From: Pseudomonas turukhanskensis | GTDB lineage: Bacteria; Pseudomonadota; Gammaproteobacteria; Pseudomonadales; Pseudomonadaceae | Assembly (NCBI RefSeq): GCF_027922365.1 | Contig: NZ_BSFN01000006.1 | Span: 124,001 to 188,000 of the forward strand | DNA: 64,000 nt | Direction: 5' to 3' | In this document: positions 9,667 to 18,971 of the stretch, one piece after another | Layout of the letters: every line of letters starts with the position of its first letter | Position numbering within the stretch: position 1 is the first letter of the stretch | Notes under the pieces: model-generated | Told to the model about the DNA's origin: nothing | The model's input: the letters and a program-made list of their open reading frames with translations, nothing else | Databases searched by the model: none | Made by a program: the position numbers and the translations under genes

Positions 9667-9694
9667 AAAAAGCCCCGCCTATGCGGGGCTTTTG
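9667..9694. terminator. Bidirectional terminator between fleR and csiV
   Basis: AGCCCCGC / GCGGGGCT stem with loop CTAT, flanked by AAAA on the left and TTTT on the right, so it can serve both fleR and the converging mfd-csiV transcript. Confidence 0.85.
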
Positions 9695-9699
9695 CTTTT

Positions 9700-9765
9700 G
9701 TAGGGTGTGAGCTGCGCATCAATGGGTTTGCGCGTAGATCGCCTGGTGCGCGTAGCACACCCTGC
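9700..9765. repeat. Palindromic intergenic repeat, GTAGGGTGTG family
   Basis: Imperfect inverted repeat beginning GTAGGGTGTGAGCTGCGCA and ending TGCGCGTAGCACACCCTGC. Related copies lie at 42418-42484 and 62451-62515. It lies between the fleR terminator and csiV, at an apparent synteny junction. Confidence 0.75.
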
Positions 9766-9773
9766 AAAAGCGG

Positions 9774-10298
9774 TTACAGCGGGCTGATACGAATCAGCAT
9801 GCCCAGATTCGAGTGATCCAGGTACGTCAGTTCGCCGGTTTTCAGGCGCGCGCTCTGCTTCAAGCGCTCACTGCTGGTCAACAGCCCAGTGCCATCGAAC
9901 TGGTTGATCCAGAAATTGGCATCCAGATCTACAAATCTCACCTGCTTCAGGCTGAGCGTGCCTTCCACCGGGTAGTGGCCGAACTGCTGGTTGCCGGTGT
10001 TCACCGCAATCTTGGTCGGCGCTTCGCCCATGCTCTGTTGCCAGGCCTGGTGCAGCAGCACGGTATAGCCGTTTTTCTCGTTCAGCTTGGCCGCCTCGCC
10101 ATTGAGCGCGGTGCCGCGGGCATTGTCGGCGGCGCTGCCTTGCACACCGGCAGCCCAGTCATCTGGCGCGGTCTGGCTGGCAGGAATCGGCTCGCCGGCC
10201 TGGCGGAAGATGATCAGCTCAACCTGGTACAGGCCATCGGCAAATGCCATCGGCGTAACAAGGCTCAGGAGCAGGGCGACACAACGGAGGGCACGCAT
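9774..10298 (-). CDS. csiV: CsiV family periplasmic protein
   Basis: 174 residues with a signal peptide (MRALRCVALLLSLVTPMAFA). The mature part starts DGLYQVELIIFRQ, the family hallmark of an N-terminal strand followed by a loop and a conserved C-terminal region ending ELTYLDHSNLGMLIRIS. CsiV was described in Vibrio cholerae as a periplasmic peptidoglycan-binding factor acting with LpoA in cell-wall synthesis; the same role here is inferred from family membership. It lies 18 bases after mfd and is probably co-transcribed with it. Confidence 0.75.
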   Translation of the reverse strand: MRALRCVALLLSLVTPMAFADGLYQVELIIFRQAGEPIPASQTAPDDWAAGVQGSAADNARGTALNGEAAKLNEKNGYTVLLHQAWQQSMGEAPTKIAVNTGNQQFGHYPVEGTLSLKQVRFVDLDANFWINQFDGTGLLTSSERLKQSARLKTGELTYLDHSNLGMLIRISPL

Positions 10299-10316
10299 TC
10301 AGTAGTCCTTTGGTAA

Positions 10317-13300
10317 TCAAGCTTGTTTGGGCGTGAGGCGTTCAAATAAAGCCTCGAGGGTATTGAAGCGCTCTTCCGGGCGCTCCATGGGCACCTGGAA
10401 TTTGAACTGGGTAGCGCCTTCGAATTTATAGCGGTTGGGCTGGCCTTGAATCAGCTTGATCAGCACCAGTGGATCGACCTGAGTATCGGCGGCAAATTCA
10501 ATCTTGCCGCCTTGCGGGCCAGCGTCCAGTTTCTTGATGCCCAGTTGCTCGGCCTGCAGTTTGAGCAGGGTCAGGCGCATCAGGTTCTTGGTCGGCTCAG
10601 GCAACAGGCCAAAGCGGTCGATCATTTCCACCTGCAATTCCTTCAGCGCGTCTTCATCGGCCGCCGAAGCAATGCGTTTGTACAGGATCAGCCGCGTGTG
10701 CACATCCGGCAGATAGGCATCGGGAATCAGCGCTGGTACGCGCAGGTTGATTTCCGGGCCGCCGCCAAGCGGTTGCTCAAGGTTGGGCTGCTCGCCTTTG
10801 CGGATGGCTTTTACCGCGCGCTCGAGCATTTCCATATACAGGGTGAAACCCACCGCCTGAATTTGCCCACTCTGGCCGTCGCCGAGCAGTTCGCCGGCGC
10901 CACGGATTTCCAGGTCGTTGGTGGCCAGCACAAAGCCGGCGCCCAGGTCCTGGGTGTTGGCGATGGCCTCCAGGCGCTTTTCGGCGTCCGGGGTCATTTG
11001 CTTGCGTGGCGGCGTCAGCAGGTAGGCGTAGGCCTGGTGGTGACTGCGGCCAACGCGGCCACGCAGCTGGTGCAACTGGGCCAGGCCGAACTTGTCGGCG
11101 CGCTCGATGATGATGGTGTTGGCGCTCGGCACGTCGATGCCGGTTTCAATGATGGTCGAGGCGATCAGCACGTTGAAGCGCTTGTGGTAGAAGTCGCTCA
11201 TCACCTGTTCCAGCTCACGCTCGTGCATCTGCCCATGGCCAATGCCGATACGTGCTTCCGGCACCAATTCGGCCAAGTCGGCGGCGCATTTCTCGATGGT
11301 TTTCACATCGTTGTGCAGGTAATACACCTGGCCGCCGCGTAGCAGCTCGCGCAGCAGGGCCTCCTTGATGACGGGCTTTTGCTGCTCCATCACAAAGGTG
11401 CGCACCGACAAACGCCGGGCCGGCGGCGTGGCGATGATCGACAGGTCGCGCATGCCGGACACGGCCATGTTCAAGGTGCGCGGAATCGGCGTGGCCGTCA
11501 GGGTGAGAATATCCACCTCGCTGCGCAGGGCCTTGAGCTGTTCCTTCTGGCGCACGCCAAACCGGTGTTCTTCGTCGATGATTACCAGGCCAAGGTTTTT
11601 GATCTTTACGTCGTCCTGCAACAGCTTGTGGGTGCCGATCACGATATCGATCTTGCCCTCGGCCAGTTGCGCGACAGCGGCTTTCACTTCTTTGTCGGAC
11701 TTGAAGCGGCTCATCACTTCCACAGTCACCGGCCAATCGGCAAAGCGGTCGCGAAAGCTGTTGTAGTGCTGCTGGGCGAGCAGGGTAGTGGGTACCAGAA
11801 TCGCCACCTGCTTGCCGCTGTGCACGGCAATAAAGGCCGCGCGCATGGCCACTTCGGTCTTGCCAAAACCCACGTCGCCGCACACCAGACGGTCCATCGG
11901 CTTGGGCGCGAGCATGTCGGCCATCACCGCTTCGATGGTGGTTTGCTGGTCTGGCGTTTCCTCGAATGGGAAGCCGGCACTGAAGGTGGCGTAATCTAGT
12001 TTCGGGTCGGCGAAGGCATAGCCCTCACGCGCTGCCCGGCGGGCGTAGATGTCCAGCAGTTCGGCGGCCACATCACGCACCTGCTCGGCGGCTTTGCGCT
12101 TGGCCTTCTGCCAGGTTTCCGAACCCAGGCGGTGCAGCGGCGCCAAGGCGTCGTCGCTACCGGTGTAGCGGGCGATGAGGTGCAGATTGGCTACCGGCAC
12201 ATACAGCTTGGCCTCGTCGGCATAAGCGAGCATGAGGAATTCGGCGGTCTGGTTGTCTACTTCCAGCGTGGCCAGGCCCAAGTAGCGGCCCACGCCATGG
12301 TCGATATGCACCACCGGCGCGCCTTCACGCAGCTCGGTAAGGTTTTTGATTACCGCATCGCCGTGGTCGCCGCGGGTTTTCTCCCGGCGCCGACGCTGCA
12401 TTACGCGCTGGCCAAACAACGGGCTTTCGGCAATCAGCGCCAGGGCGGGGTCGTCCAGCTGCAAGCCATCGTCGAGCGGGGCAATGGTGATCGCCAGGCG
12501 CTCTTTGCCGCTGGTGAACTCGTTCCAGCCTTCAACCTCGACAGGCTTGAGGCGCAGGCGGGCCAGCAACTCCAGCAATACTTCGCGGCGACCGGCCGAT
12601 TCGGCGGTAAACAGCACGCGGCCGGGGAAGTCGTTGAGGAAGGCTTCCAGCGCCGCCATCGGCTGCTGGGCTTTGGCCTGAATGGCCAGGTCCGGCAGAG
12701 CTTGTGCCGGGAAACGCTCGCGACCGACGCCTACGTCCACGTCCTGCTGGCTAACCACCACGCGCGGCCAGTTTTTCAGACGGGCAAAGCAGTCTTCCAC
12801 CGGCAAGAACAATTCGGCCGGCGGCACCAGCGGGCGCTCAGGGTCGACGCGGCGCTCTTCGTAGCGGTTGCGCACGTCGTTCCAGAAATTTTCGCTGGCC
12901 TGCTCGATACCCGGCAGCGAGAACACCTGGGTGTCGCTGGGCAAGTAGTCGAACAGGGTGTCGGTCTCATCGAAAAACAGCGGCAGGTAGTATTCGATGC
13001 CGGCCGGGGTAATGCCGCTGCTGAGGTCTTGGTAAATGGTGCAGCGGCGGAAATCCACATCGAAACGGTCGCGAAAGCGGGCGCGAAAGCCAGTGACCGC
13101 TTCTTTATTCAGCGGGAACTCACGGGCCGGCAGCAGGCGGATCGAGTCGACCTTGTCGATGGAACGCTGGGTTTCCGGGTCGAAGGTACGCAGCGTTTCG
13201 ATTTCGTCATCGAACAGGTCGATGCGGTAGGGCTGCGGCGTGCCCATGGGGAACAAGTCGATGATCGCCCCGCGCACGGTGAATTCGCCGTGCTCGTACA

Positions 13301-13766
13301 CCGTTTCCACGTAACGGTAGCCGGTGGCCTCAAGGCGCGTGCGCATCTGCTCCACGTCCAGCTTCTGGCCGACGTCCAGCACCAGGCTGCTGCCCAGCAG
13401 AAAACGCTTGGGAGCGAGACGGTGAAGGGCGGTGGTAATCGGCACTACAAGAATGCCGTGGCTCAGCTCCGGCAAGCGGTAGAGACTGGCAATGCGCTGG
13501 GAAATAATGTCCTGGTGCGGCGAAAACAGGTCGTACGGCAGGGTTTCCCAGTCGGGAAAATGCAGCACGGGCAGCGCTGGAGCGAAAAACTTCAGCTCCT
13601 GCTCCAAACGCTCGGCGCTCTGGCTGTCGGCAGTCAGTAGCAAGGTGAAGCGTTTGGCAGCGTTAGCGGCTTCGGCAATCGCCAGGCTTAGTGCTGCGCC
13701 TGGGAGGTTGCCCCATGTTTGTTTGCCGGAGGCGGCAGGAAGGCTGGGTAAGCGCAATACGGACAC
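10317..13766 (-). CDS. mfd: Transcription-repair coupling factor Mfd
   Basis: 1149 residues, the full family length. Mfd dislodges RNA polymerase stalled at DNA lesions and recruits UvrA. The UvrB-like N-terminal module covers about 1-350. An RNA-polymerase-interacting domain near 480-545 includes PVVHIDHGVGRYLGL. Superfamily 2 translocase motifs follow: Walker A GDVGFGKTEVAMRAAF, DEEHRFGVRQKE, TATPIPRTLNM, and the TRG-type region near IIIERADKFGLAQLHQLRGR. A C-terminal TRCF domain masks UvrA binding. csiV follows downstream. Confidence 0.98.
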   Translation of the reverse strand: MSVLRLPSLPAASGKQTWGNLPGAALSLAIAEAANAAKRFTLLLTADSQSAERLEQELKFFAPALPVLHFPDWETLPYDLFSPHQDIISQRIASLYRLPELSHGILVVPITTALHRLAPKRFLLGSSLVLDVGQKLDVEQMRTRLEATGYRYVETVYEHGEFTVRGAIIDLFPMGTPQPYRIDLFDDEIETLRTFDPETQRSIDKVDSIRLLPAREFPLNKEAVTGFRARFRDRFDVDFRRCTIYQDLSSGITPAGIEYYLPLFFDETDTLFDYLPSDTQVFSLPGIEQASENFWNDVRNRYEERRVDPERPLVPPAELFLPVEDCFARLKNWPRVVVSQQDVDVGVGRERFPAQALPDLAIQAKAQQPMAALEAFLNDFPGRVLFTAESAGRREVLLELLARLRLKPVEVEGWNEFTSGKERLAITIAPLDDGLQLDDPALALIAESPLFGQRVMQRRRREKTRGDHGDAVIKNLTELREGAPVVHIDHGVGRYLGLATLEVDNQTAEFLMLAYADEAKLYVPVANLHLIARYTGSDDALAPLHRLGSETWQKAKRKAAEQVRDVAAELLDIYARRAAREGYAFADPKLDYATFSAGFPFEETPDQQTTIEAVMADMLAPKPMDRLVCGDVGFGKTEVAMRAAFIAVHSGKQVAILVPTTLLAQQHYNSFRDRFADWPVTVEVMSRFKSDKEVKAAVAQLAEGKIDIVIGTHKLLQDDVKIKNLGLVIIDEEHRFGVRQKEQLKALRSEVDILTLTATPIPRTLNMAVSGMRDLSIIATPPARRLSVRTFVMEQQKPVIKEALLRELLRGGQVYYLHNDVKTIEKCAADLAELVPEARIGIGHGQMHERELEQVMSDFYHKRFNVLIASTIIETGIDVPSANTIIIERADKFGLAQLHQLRGRVGRSHHQAYAYLLTPPRKQMTPDAEKRLEAIANTQDLGAGFVLATNDLEIRGAGELLGDGQSGQIQAVGFTLYMEMLERAVKAIRKGEQPNLEQPLGGGPEINLRVPALIPDAYLPDVHTRLILYKRIASAADEDALKELQVEMIDRFGLLPEPTKNLMRLTLLKLQAEQLGIKKLDAGPQGGKIEFAADTQVDPLVLIKLIQGQPNRYKFEGATQFKFQVPMERPEERFNTLEALFERLTPKQA

Positions 13767-13926
13767 GAGAGGTCGTGGCTCCGGTTGAGGATTAACCCGG
13801 CCGATTGTAACTATCCCGGCGTTACGCTGTCAGTGTTTCGTCCGCTGCAGATTGCCGCCGGTTGCACAGGCCGTCATAATGTAGCCCGTTTTTTCAGCCC
13901 CTACATACTTGTTAAAGGTATTGCCC

Positions 13927-15375
13927 GTGACTCAGAAGCCTGATCAGTGTCTTGGTGAATGGATTGATCGTGAAGCACTCGCGGAGGCGATGATTCCGCT
14001 GATTGGTCAGCTCTACCGCAATAACAATGTGGTGACCTCGATTTACGGCCGCAGCATGATCAATCGCTCGGTCATCCAGATTCTCAAAGCCCACCGCTTT
14101 GCCCGTCACCGCCAATCTGACGAAAGCGAACTCTCGGTTCACGAGACCTTCGCTGTTCTCAAGGAAATGAGCATCCTGAAACTGGGCGCCGCCTCGGTTG
14201 ACCTGGGCAAGCTCGTGGTCAAGTTCAAAGCCGAAGGCAATGGCCGCGCCATCGAGCAGTTCGTGCGTGACGAACTGGCGAGCGTGGTTGGCAAGCAAAA
14301 CGGCACCCCGCGCAAAGGCACCGACGTTGTGCTGTACGGCTTCGGTCGTATCGGCCGCCTGCTGGCGCGCATCCTGATCGAGAAAACCGGTGGTGGCGAC
14401 GGCCTGCGTCTGCGCGCCATCGTTGTGCGCAAAGGCGCCAGCAACGACCTGGTGAAACGCGCAAGCCTGCTGCGTCGTGACTCGGTACACGGTCCGTTCA
14501 ACGGCACCATCACCGTTGACGAGGAAAACAACACCCTCACCGCCAACGGCAACCTGATTCAGATCATCTACGCCAAAGACCCGAAAGAAGTCGACTACAC
14601 CCAGTACGGCATCAGCAATGCCCTGCTGGTCGACAACACCGGTGTATGGCGTGACGCCGAGGGCCTCGGCCAGCACCTGGCGTGCCCAGGCGTTGACCGC
14701 GTGGTGCTGACCGCACCGGGCAAAGGCAAGCTGAAAAACATCGTGCACGGCATCAACCACGGTGAAATCACCCCGGACGACAAGATCATCTCCGCCGCTT
14801 CGTGCACCACCAACGCCATCGTGCCGGTGCTCAAGGCGGTGAATGACAAGTTCGGCATCGTCAACGGCCACGTCGAAACCGTTCACTCGTACACCAACGA
14901 CCAGAACCTGATCGACAACTTCCACAAGGGCGACCGTCGTGGTCGCAGCGCGCCGCTGAACATGGTGATCACCGAAACCGGTGCTGCCACAGCCGCTGCC
15001 AAAGCCCTGCCGGAACTGGCTGGCAAGTTGACTGGTAACGCCATTCGCGTACCGACACCGAACGTGTCGATGGCCATCCTCAACCTGAACCTGGAAAAAG
15101 CTTCCACCCGTGAAGAGATGAACGAGTACCTGCGCTACGTGGCGCTGCACTCGGATCTGCATCGCCAGATCGACTTCGTCAATTCGCTGGAAGTGGTTTC
15201 CACCGACTTCGTCGGTTCGCGTTTTGCCGGTGTGGTTGACGCTGAAGCCACCATCTGCAACGACAACCGCGTTGTGCTGTACGTCTGGTATGACAACGAA
15301 TTCGGTTACAGCTGCCAGGTTGTGCGTGTGATGGAAGATATGGCGGATGTGAATCCACCGGCTTTCCCGCAGTAA
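13927..15375 (+). CDS. gap: Long-form glyceraldehyde-3-phosphate dehydrogenase
   Basis: 482 residues, well above the usual ~330. A ~130-residue N-terminal extension (DREALAEAMIPLIGQLYRNN, then NRSVIQILKAHRF) precedes a standard GAPDH: NAD-binding YGFGRIGR near residue 141 and catalytic Cys in AASCTTNAIVPVLK. It interconverts glyceraldehyde 3-phosphate and 1,3-bisphosphoglycerate. I prefer the GTG at 13927 (MTQKPDQC), with AAAGG upstream, over a TTG at 13909. This long class is normal beside mfd in Pseudomonas and is probably the gluconeogenic enzyme. It diverges from mfd. Confidence 0.93.
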   Translation: MTQKPDQCLGEWIDREALAEAMIPLIGQLYRNNNVVTSIYGRSMINRSVIQILKAHRFARHRQSDESELSVHETFAVLKEMSILKLGAASVDLGKLVVKFKAEGNGRAIEQFVRDELASVVGKQNGTPRKGTDVVLYGFGRIGRLLARILIEKTGGGDGLRLRAIVVRKGASNDLVKRASLLRRDSVHGPFNGTITVDEENNTLTANGNLIQIIYAKDPKEVDYTQYGISNALLVDNTGVWRDAEGLGQHLACPGVDRVVLTAPGKGKLKNIVHGINHGEITPDDKIISAASCTTNAIVPVLKAVNDKFGIVNGHVETVHSYTNDQNLIDNFHKGDRRGRSAPLNMVITETGAATAAAKALPELAGKLTGNAIRVPTPNVSMAILNLNLEKASTREEMNEYLRYVALHSDLHRQIDFVNSLEVVSTDFVGSRFAGVVDAEATICNDNRVVLYVWYDNEFGYSCQVVRVMEDMADVNPPAFPQ

Positions 15376-15390
15376 TCAGCGGTTAGCGCA

Positions 15391-15423
15391 TAAAAAAGGG
15401 AGCCCATTGGGCTCCCTTTTTTT
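15391..15423 (+). terminator. Terminator after gap
   Basis: AAAAAAGGGAGCCC / GGGCTCCCTTTTTT with a three-base loop, located 16 bases after the gap stop codon. Confidence 0.9.
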
Positions 15424-15466
15424 ATGGATAAACGCTTTGTCGTCCAACGCCTTTCCATCCAAAACT

Positions 15467-15543
15467 CTGGGCCCCCGCCTTCGCGAAGACGACAGAGGTT
15501 GTCCGTTCTCTCACCGTCATTCCCGCGAAGGCGGAAATCCAGA
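15467..15543. repeat. Inverted intergenic repeat, GTCATTCC family
   Basis: Two opposed units with a shared CGCGAAGGCGG core: CCCCGCCTTCGCGAAGACGA on the left, and GTCATTCCCGCGAAGGCGG followed by AAATCCAG on the right. A related pair lies at 50798-50884. It lies at the 3' side of the convergent genes gap and the 15560 gene. Confidence 0.7.
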
Positions 15544-15559
15544 ATCGGGCGCCTGGCAC

Positions 15560-16114
15560 TTACTCAGTAGCGAGCAATTGTTCGCGCAGGTCGTCCGACA
15601 GCCCATCCCGTGCCAACCACAGTCCCAGGTACGCCCGCGCAAACTCGGCATTGTGGTTGCGATACACCTGCTTGCCATTTAGCTCCAACACCAGCCCACC
15701 CTCGGCGCTGTAGTTGAGGGCATAGCGGTCGCCGGGCTGGATGTCCTTGAAGTTGGCTTCCATCGGTTCAATTTCGGCGCGCAATGCGTGCAGCTTTTCC
15801 GGCGGCTGTTGCCGTTCGAGGGTTGCCCAGGCGGCTTTAATCACGTCGTTGCGGTCTATGGCGCGCAAGTAGTAAAGCTCCAGGCGCTGGTCGCGCATCT
15901 GGCCTACGGCATCACGCGGGCTGACGCCGGCATCGGTGTAAAACGCGGCGGCATACAAGTCCACCCACAGGTAGGTGAGCACCGTCTGGGTCTTTAGCTG
16001 CAGGTGGTCGCGCTCGGCGGGGAAGGCCGCTTGCTGCAAAGGCTCGCTGGCCCACAGGGCATGGCTTGATAGCAGGAACAACAGGGCGAAGGTCAGGCGC
16101 ATGGCGGTGCTCAT
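15560..16114 (-). CDS. Chalcone-isomerase-like periplasmic protein
   Basis: 184 residues with a signal peptide (MRLTFALLFLLSSHALWA). The mature chain LQLKTQTVLTYLWVDLYAAA, then later RAIDRNDVIKAAWATLE and a terminal RAYLGLWLARDGLSDDLREQ, fits the bacterial chalcone isomerase-like domain (Chalcone_3). These proteins have the fold but not the flavonoid chemistry, and their function in bacteria is unknown. It is convergent with gap and divergent from apbE. A start at the internal ATG (MRLTF) is also possible. Confidence 0.7.
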   Translation of the reverse strand: MSTAMRLTFALLFLLSSHALWASEPLQQAAFPAERDHLQLKTQTVLTYLWVDLYAAAFYTDAGVSPRDAVGQMRDQRLELYYLRAIDRNDVIKAAWATLERQQPPEKLHALRAEIEPMEANFKDIQPGDRYALNYSAEGGLVLELNGKQVYRNHNAEFARAYLGLWLARDGLSDDLREQLLATE

Positions 16115-16269
16115 GGGAACAAATCCCGGCCAGCATACGACGTTGGCGATGACAGTTGTTTGCCTGTCACTGTTGCCGGGTGCTACCAGGTGTTGGTCGC
16201 AAACGCCGCTGTCGAGTGCAGCGCCTGCGCGCTATCCTTGCTCGCCTGCTTTGACCGTCGAGTGCCGCC

Positions 16270-17271
16270 TTGTCCCGTCGCTATCTGCCTGTTCTGGTTT
16301 GCCTGTTGGCCTTGGCCGGTTGTGGCCCACAGGTCGAGGAGTTCGGCGGGCCGACCATGGGCAGTCACTACTCCATCAAGTATGTGGCCGGCAGCCAGAC
16401 GCCTGGCCAGGCCGAGGTGCAGGCTCAGGTGGAAGCGGTGTTGGCCGAAGTCGACCAGCAGATGTCCACTTGGCGCGCCGACTCCGCTTTATCCCGCTTC
16501 AACGGCTTGCCCGCCGGCAGTTGCGCGCGCATGACCGAACCTGTGCGCGACCTGGTGACGTTCGCCAACGTGCTCTGGCAAGACAGCGACGGCGCCTTTG
16601 ATATCACCGTCGAGCCGCTGATGGACCTCTGGGGTTTCGGCCCGCAATCGCGTGGTCAGCAGGTGCCGACGGCCGAGCAGATTGCAGCGGCCAAGGCCTT
16701 GGTCGGGCAAGCGTATCTGCGCATGGACGGTGAACAGCTGTGCAAAGACATCGCCCTGCAACTGGACCTCAACAGCATCGTTGCCGGCTACACGGTGGAC
16801 CGCATTGCCACCTTGCTCGGCACGCTGGGCATCGACAACTACCTGCTGAACGTTACCGGCGAACTCAAAGCCGCCGGCAAGAAGCCTGACGGCACGCCGT
16901 GGAAAGTCGCCATTGAGGCGCCGCGCGAAGACGTTCAGGTGGCCGAGCAGGTGCTTGAGCTGGACGGTTTAGGCGTGTCGACATCGGGCGATTATCACAA
17001 TTATTTCGAGCGCAACGGCCAGCGTTATTCCCATACGCTGGACCCGCGCACCGGCGCGCCCATTACCCATCAGTTGGCCGAAGTGACGGTGCTCGACGCC
17101 TCGACCCTGCGCGCCGACGGACTATCGACTTTACTGATGGTGCTGGGCCCGGAACGCGGTTTTGCTTTTGCCCAAGAACACGGCATAGCGGCGTTGTTTG
17201 TCAGCCGCACGGCAAACGGTTTTCAGAGTCAGGCTAGTGCGGCCTTTACCCAACAAGTTGGCGCCGATTAG
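16270..17271 (+). CDS. apbE: FAD:protein FMN transferase ApbE (lipoprotein)
   Basis: 333 residues. ApbE transfers FMN from FAD to Thr residues of exported redox proteins such as NqrB, NqrC or RnfG. A lipoprotein signal ends in LALAGC, with Cys at residue 18. Family features include GGPTMGSHYSIKY, the central DITVEPLMDLWGFGPQ, GVSTSGDYHNYFE and the SHTLDPRTGAP metal/FAD region. The start is TTG at 16270 with a weak ribosome site. It is normally the last part of an nqr cluster, but no nqr gene is present here. Confidence 0.93.
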   Translation: MSRRYLPVLVCLLALAGCGPQVEEFGGPTMGSHYSIKYVAGSQTPGQAEVQAQVEAVLAEVDQQMSTWRADSALSRFNGLPAGSCARMTEPVRDLVTFANVLWQDSDGAFDITVEPLMDLWGFGPQSRGQQVPTAEQIAAAKALVGQAYLRMDGEQLCKDIALQLDLNSIVAGYTVDRIATLLGTLGIDNYLLNVTGELKAAGKKPDGTPWKVAIEAPREDVQVAEQVLELDGLGVSTSGDYHNYFERNGQRYSHTLDPRTGAPITHQLAEVTVLDASTLRADGLSTLLMVLGPERGFAFAQEHGIAALFVSRTANGFQSQASAAFTQQVGAD

Positions 17272-17384
17272 TCCCCCTCTCCCGCGTGCGGCAGAGGGGC
17301 TGGGGGAGAGGGGCTTTGCTGAGCGTGCAAGCAGATCAACGTCCCCCCTCACCCTAGCCCTCTCCCCGTTGGGGCGAGGGGACC
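17272..17384. repeat. Paired CCCTCTCCC repeat
   Basis: Two units in opposite orientation, 17272-17314 and 17344-17384, built from CCCCTCTCCCGCGTGCGG with GGGGAGAGGGG and CCCTCACCCTAGCCCTCTCC. The same paired element is present near 33374, 35449, 48859 (single) and 50935. It occupies the gap between apbE and sthA. Confidence 0.75.
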
Positions 17385-17525
17385 AACCGAGTTGGCATGA
17401 AAAGGTAGTAACTCGCGATGTAGTGCATTCAACGCTCGCCTACGTAGCGACCAATCGCTAATGTGCGCAACACAAAGTCGCAGGTAAGCTGCGCAGCAGT
17501 TTTAAGCTGTTCCAGAGGAGTGAAC

Positions 17526-18920
17526 ATGGCGGTCTACAACTACGACGTGGTGGTATTGGGTTCGGGCCCGGCGGGCGAGGGCGCAGCAATGAACGCTGCC
17601 AAGGCCGGGAAAAAAGTGGCGGTGGTCGACAACCGTCGCGAGGTGGGCGGCAACTGCCTGCACCTGGGCACCATCCCGTCCAAGGCGCTGCGTCACTCGG
17701 TTCGGCAGATCATGCAGTTCAACACCAACCCGATGTTTCGCCAGATTGGTGAGCCGCGTTGGTTCTCCTTCCCGGACGTGCTCAAAAGCGCCGAGCGAGT
17801 GATTTCCAAGCAGGTCACCTCGCGCACCAGTTACTACGCACGCAACCGCGTCGACCTGTTCTACGGCACTGGCAGCTTTTCCGATGAGCAAACCATCGAA
17901 GTGGTCTGCCCCAACGGCGTAGTGGAAAAGCTGGTGGCCTCGCAGATCATCATCGCTACCGGCTCGCGCCCGTATCGTCCGGCCGATATCGACTTCCACC
18001 ACGAACGCGTCTACGACAGCGACACCATCCTCACCTTGAGCCACACCCCGCGCCGCCTGATCATTTACGGCGCCGGCGTGATCGGTTGCGAATACGCCTC
18101 GATCTTCAGCGGCCTCGGTGTATTGGTCGACCTGATCGACAACCGCGACCAACTGCTGAGTTTCCTCGACGGCGAAATCTCCGATGCCTTGAGCTATCAC
18201 CTGCGCAATAACAATGTGCTGGTGCGCCACAACGAGGAATACGAGCGCATCGAGGGCATGGACAACGGCGTGGTGCTGCACCTCAAGTCCGGCAAGAAGA
18301 TCAAGGCCGACGCCTTGCTCTGGTGTAACGGCCGTACCGGCAACACCGACAAGCTGGGCCTGGAAAACATTGGCATCAAGGTCAACAGCCGTGGCCAGGT
18401 CGAAGTGGACGAGAGCTACCGCACCAGCGTCTCCAACGTCTTTGCCGCGGGCGATGTAATCGGTTGGCCAAGCCTGGCCAGTGCCGCGTTCGACCAGGGC
18501 CGTTCCGCCGCTGGCAGCATTATTGAAAATGGCAGCTGGCGCTTTGTTAACGACGTGCCGACCGGCATTTATACAATTCCGGAAATCAGCTCCATCGGTA
18601 AAACCGAGCAGGAACTGACCGCGGCAAAAATCCCCTACGAAGTGGGCAAGGCCTTTTTCAAAGGCATGGCGCGGGCGCAGATCGCCATCGAGCCGGTGGG
18701 CATGCTCAAGCTCCTGTTCCACCGCGAAACTCTGGAGATTCTCGGCGTGCACTGCTTCGGCTATCAGGCCTCGGAGATTGTGCATATCGGCCAGGCGATC
18801 ATGAACCAGCCGGGTGAAGCCAATACCATCAAATACTTCGTCAACACCACGTTCAACTACCCGACCATGGCTGAAGCCTATCGGGTGGCGGCGTTCGACG
18901 GCCTCAACCGGCTTTTTTGA
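17526..18920 (+). CDS. sthA: Soluble pyridine nucleotide transhydrogenase SthA
   Basis: 464 residues, the usual length. This flavoprotein reoxidises NADPH with NAD+ and balances the two pools. The FAD site is [20 protein letters not shown]. The family [18 protein letters not shown] region keeps only one of the two Cys of related dithiol reductases, as expected. The NAD(P) site is [18 protein letters not shown], and [19 protein letters not shown] is the second FAD motif. ATG 17526 follows AGAGGAG; a longer in-frame extension to 17463 has no support. The terminal [13 protein letters not shown] is the dimer interface. Confidence 0.97.
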   Translation: MAVYNYDVVVLGSGPAGEGAAMNAAKAGKKVAVVDNRREVGGNCLHLGTIPSKALRHSVRQIMQFNTNPMFRQIGEPRWFSFPDVLKSAERVISKQVTSRTSYYARNRVDLFYGTGSFSDEQTIEVVCPNGVVEKLVASQIIIATGSRPYRPADIDFHHERVYDSDTILTLSHTPRRLIIYGAGVIGCEYASIFSGLGVLVDLIDNRDQLLSFLDGEISDALSYHLRNNNVLVRHNEEYERIEGMDNGVVLHLKSGKKIKADALLWCNGRTGNTDKLGLENIGIKVNSRGQVEVDESYRTSVSNVFAAGDVIGWPSLASAAFDQGRSAAGSIIENGSWRFVNDVPTGIYTIPEISSIGKTEQELTAAKIPYEVGKAFFKGMARAQIAIEPVGMLKLLFHRETLEILGVHCFGYQASEIVHIGQAIMNQPGEANTIKYFVNTTFNYPTMAEAYRVAAFDGLNRLF

Positions 18921-18971
18921 GCGGCACCGACCGGCGGCCTGAGCCGGTCGGGGAGGCGGACTGTTTCGGGT

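Noticed and set aside
12132-13640. 502-codon frame antisense to mfd
   Set aside because: The minus-strand Mfd is certain. Long antisense frames are expected in GC-rich genes and this one has no recognisable domain.
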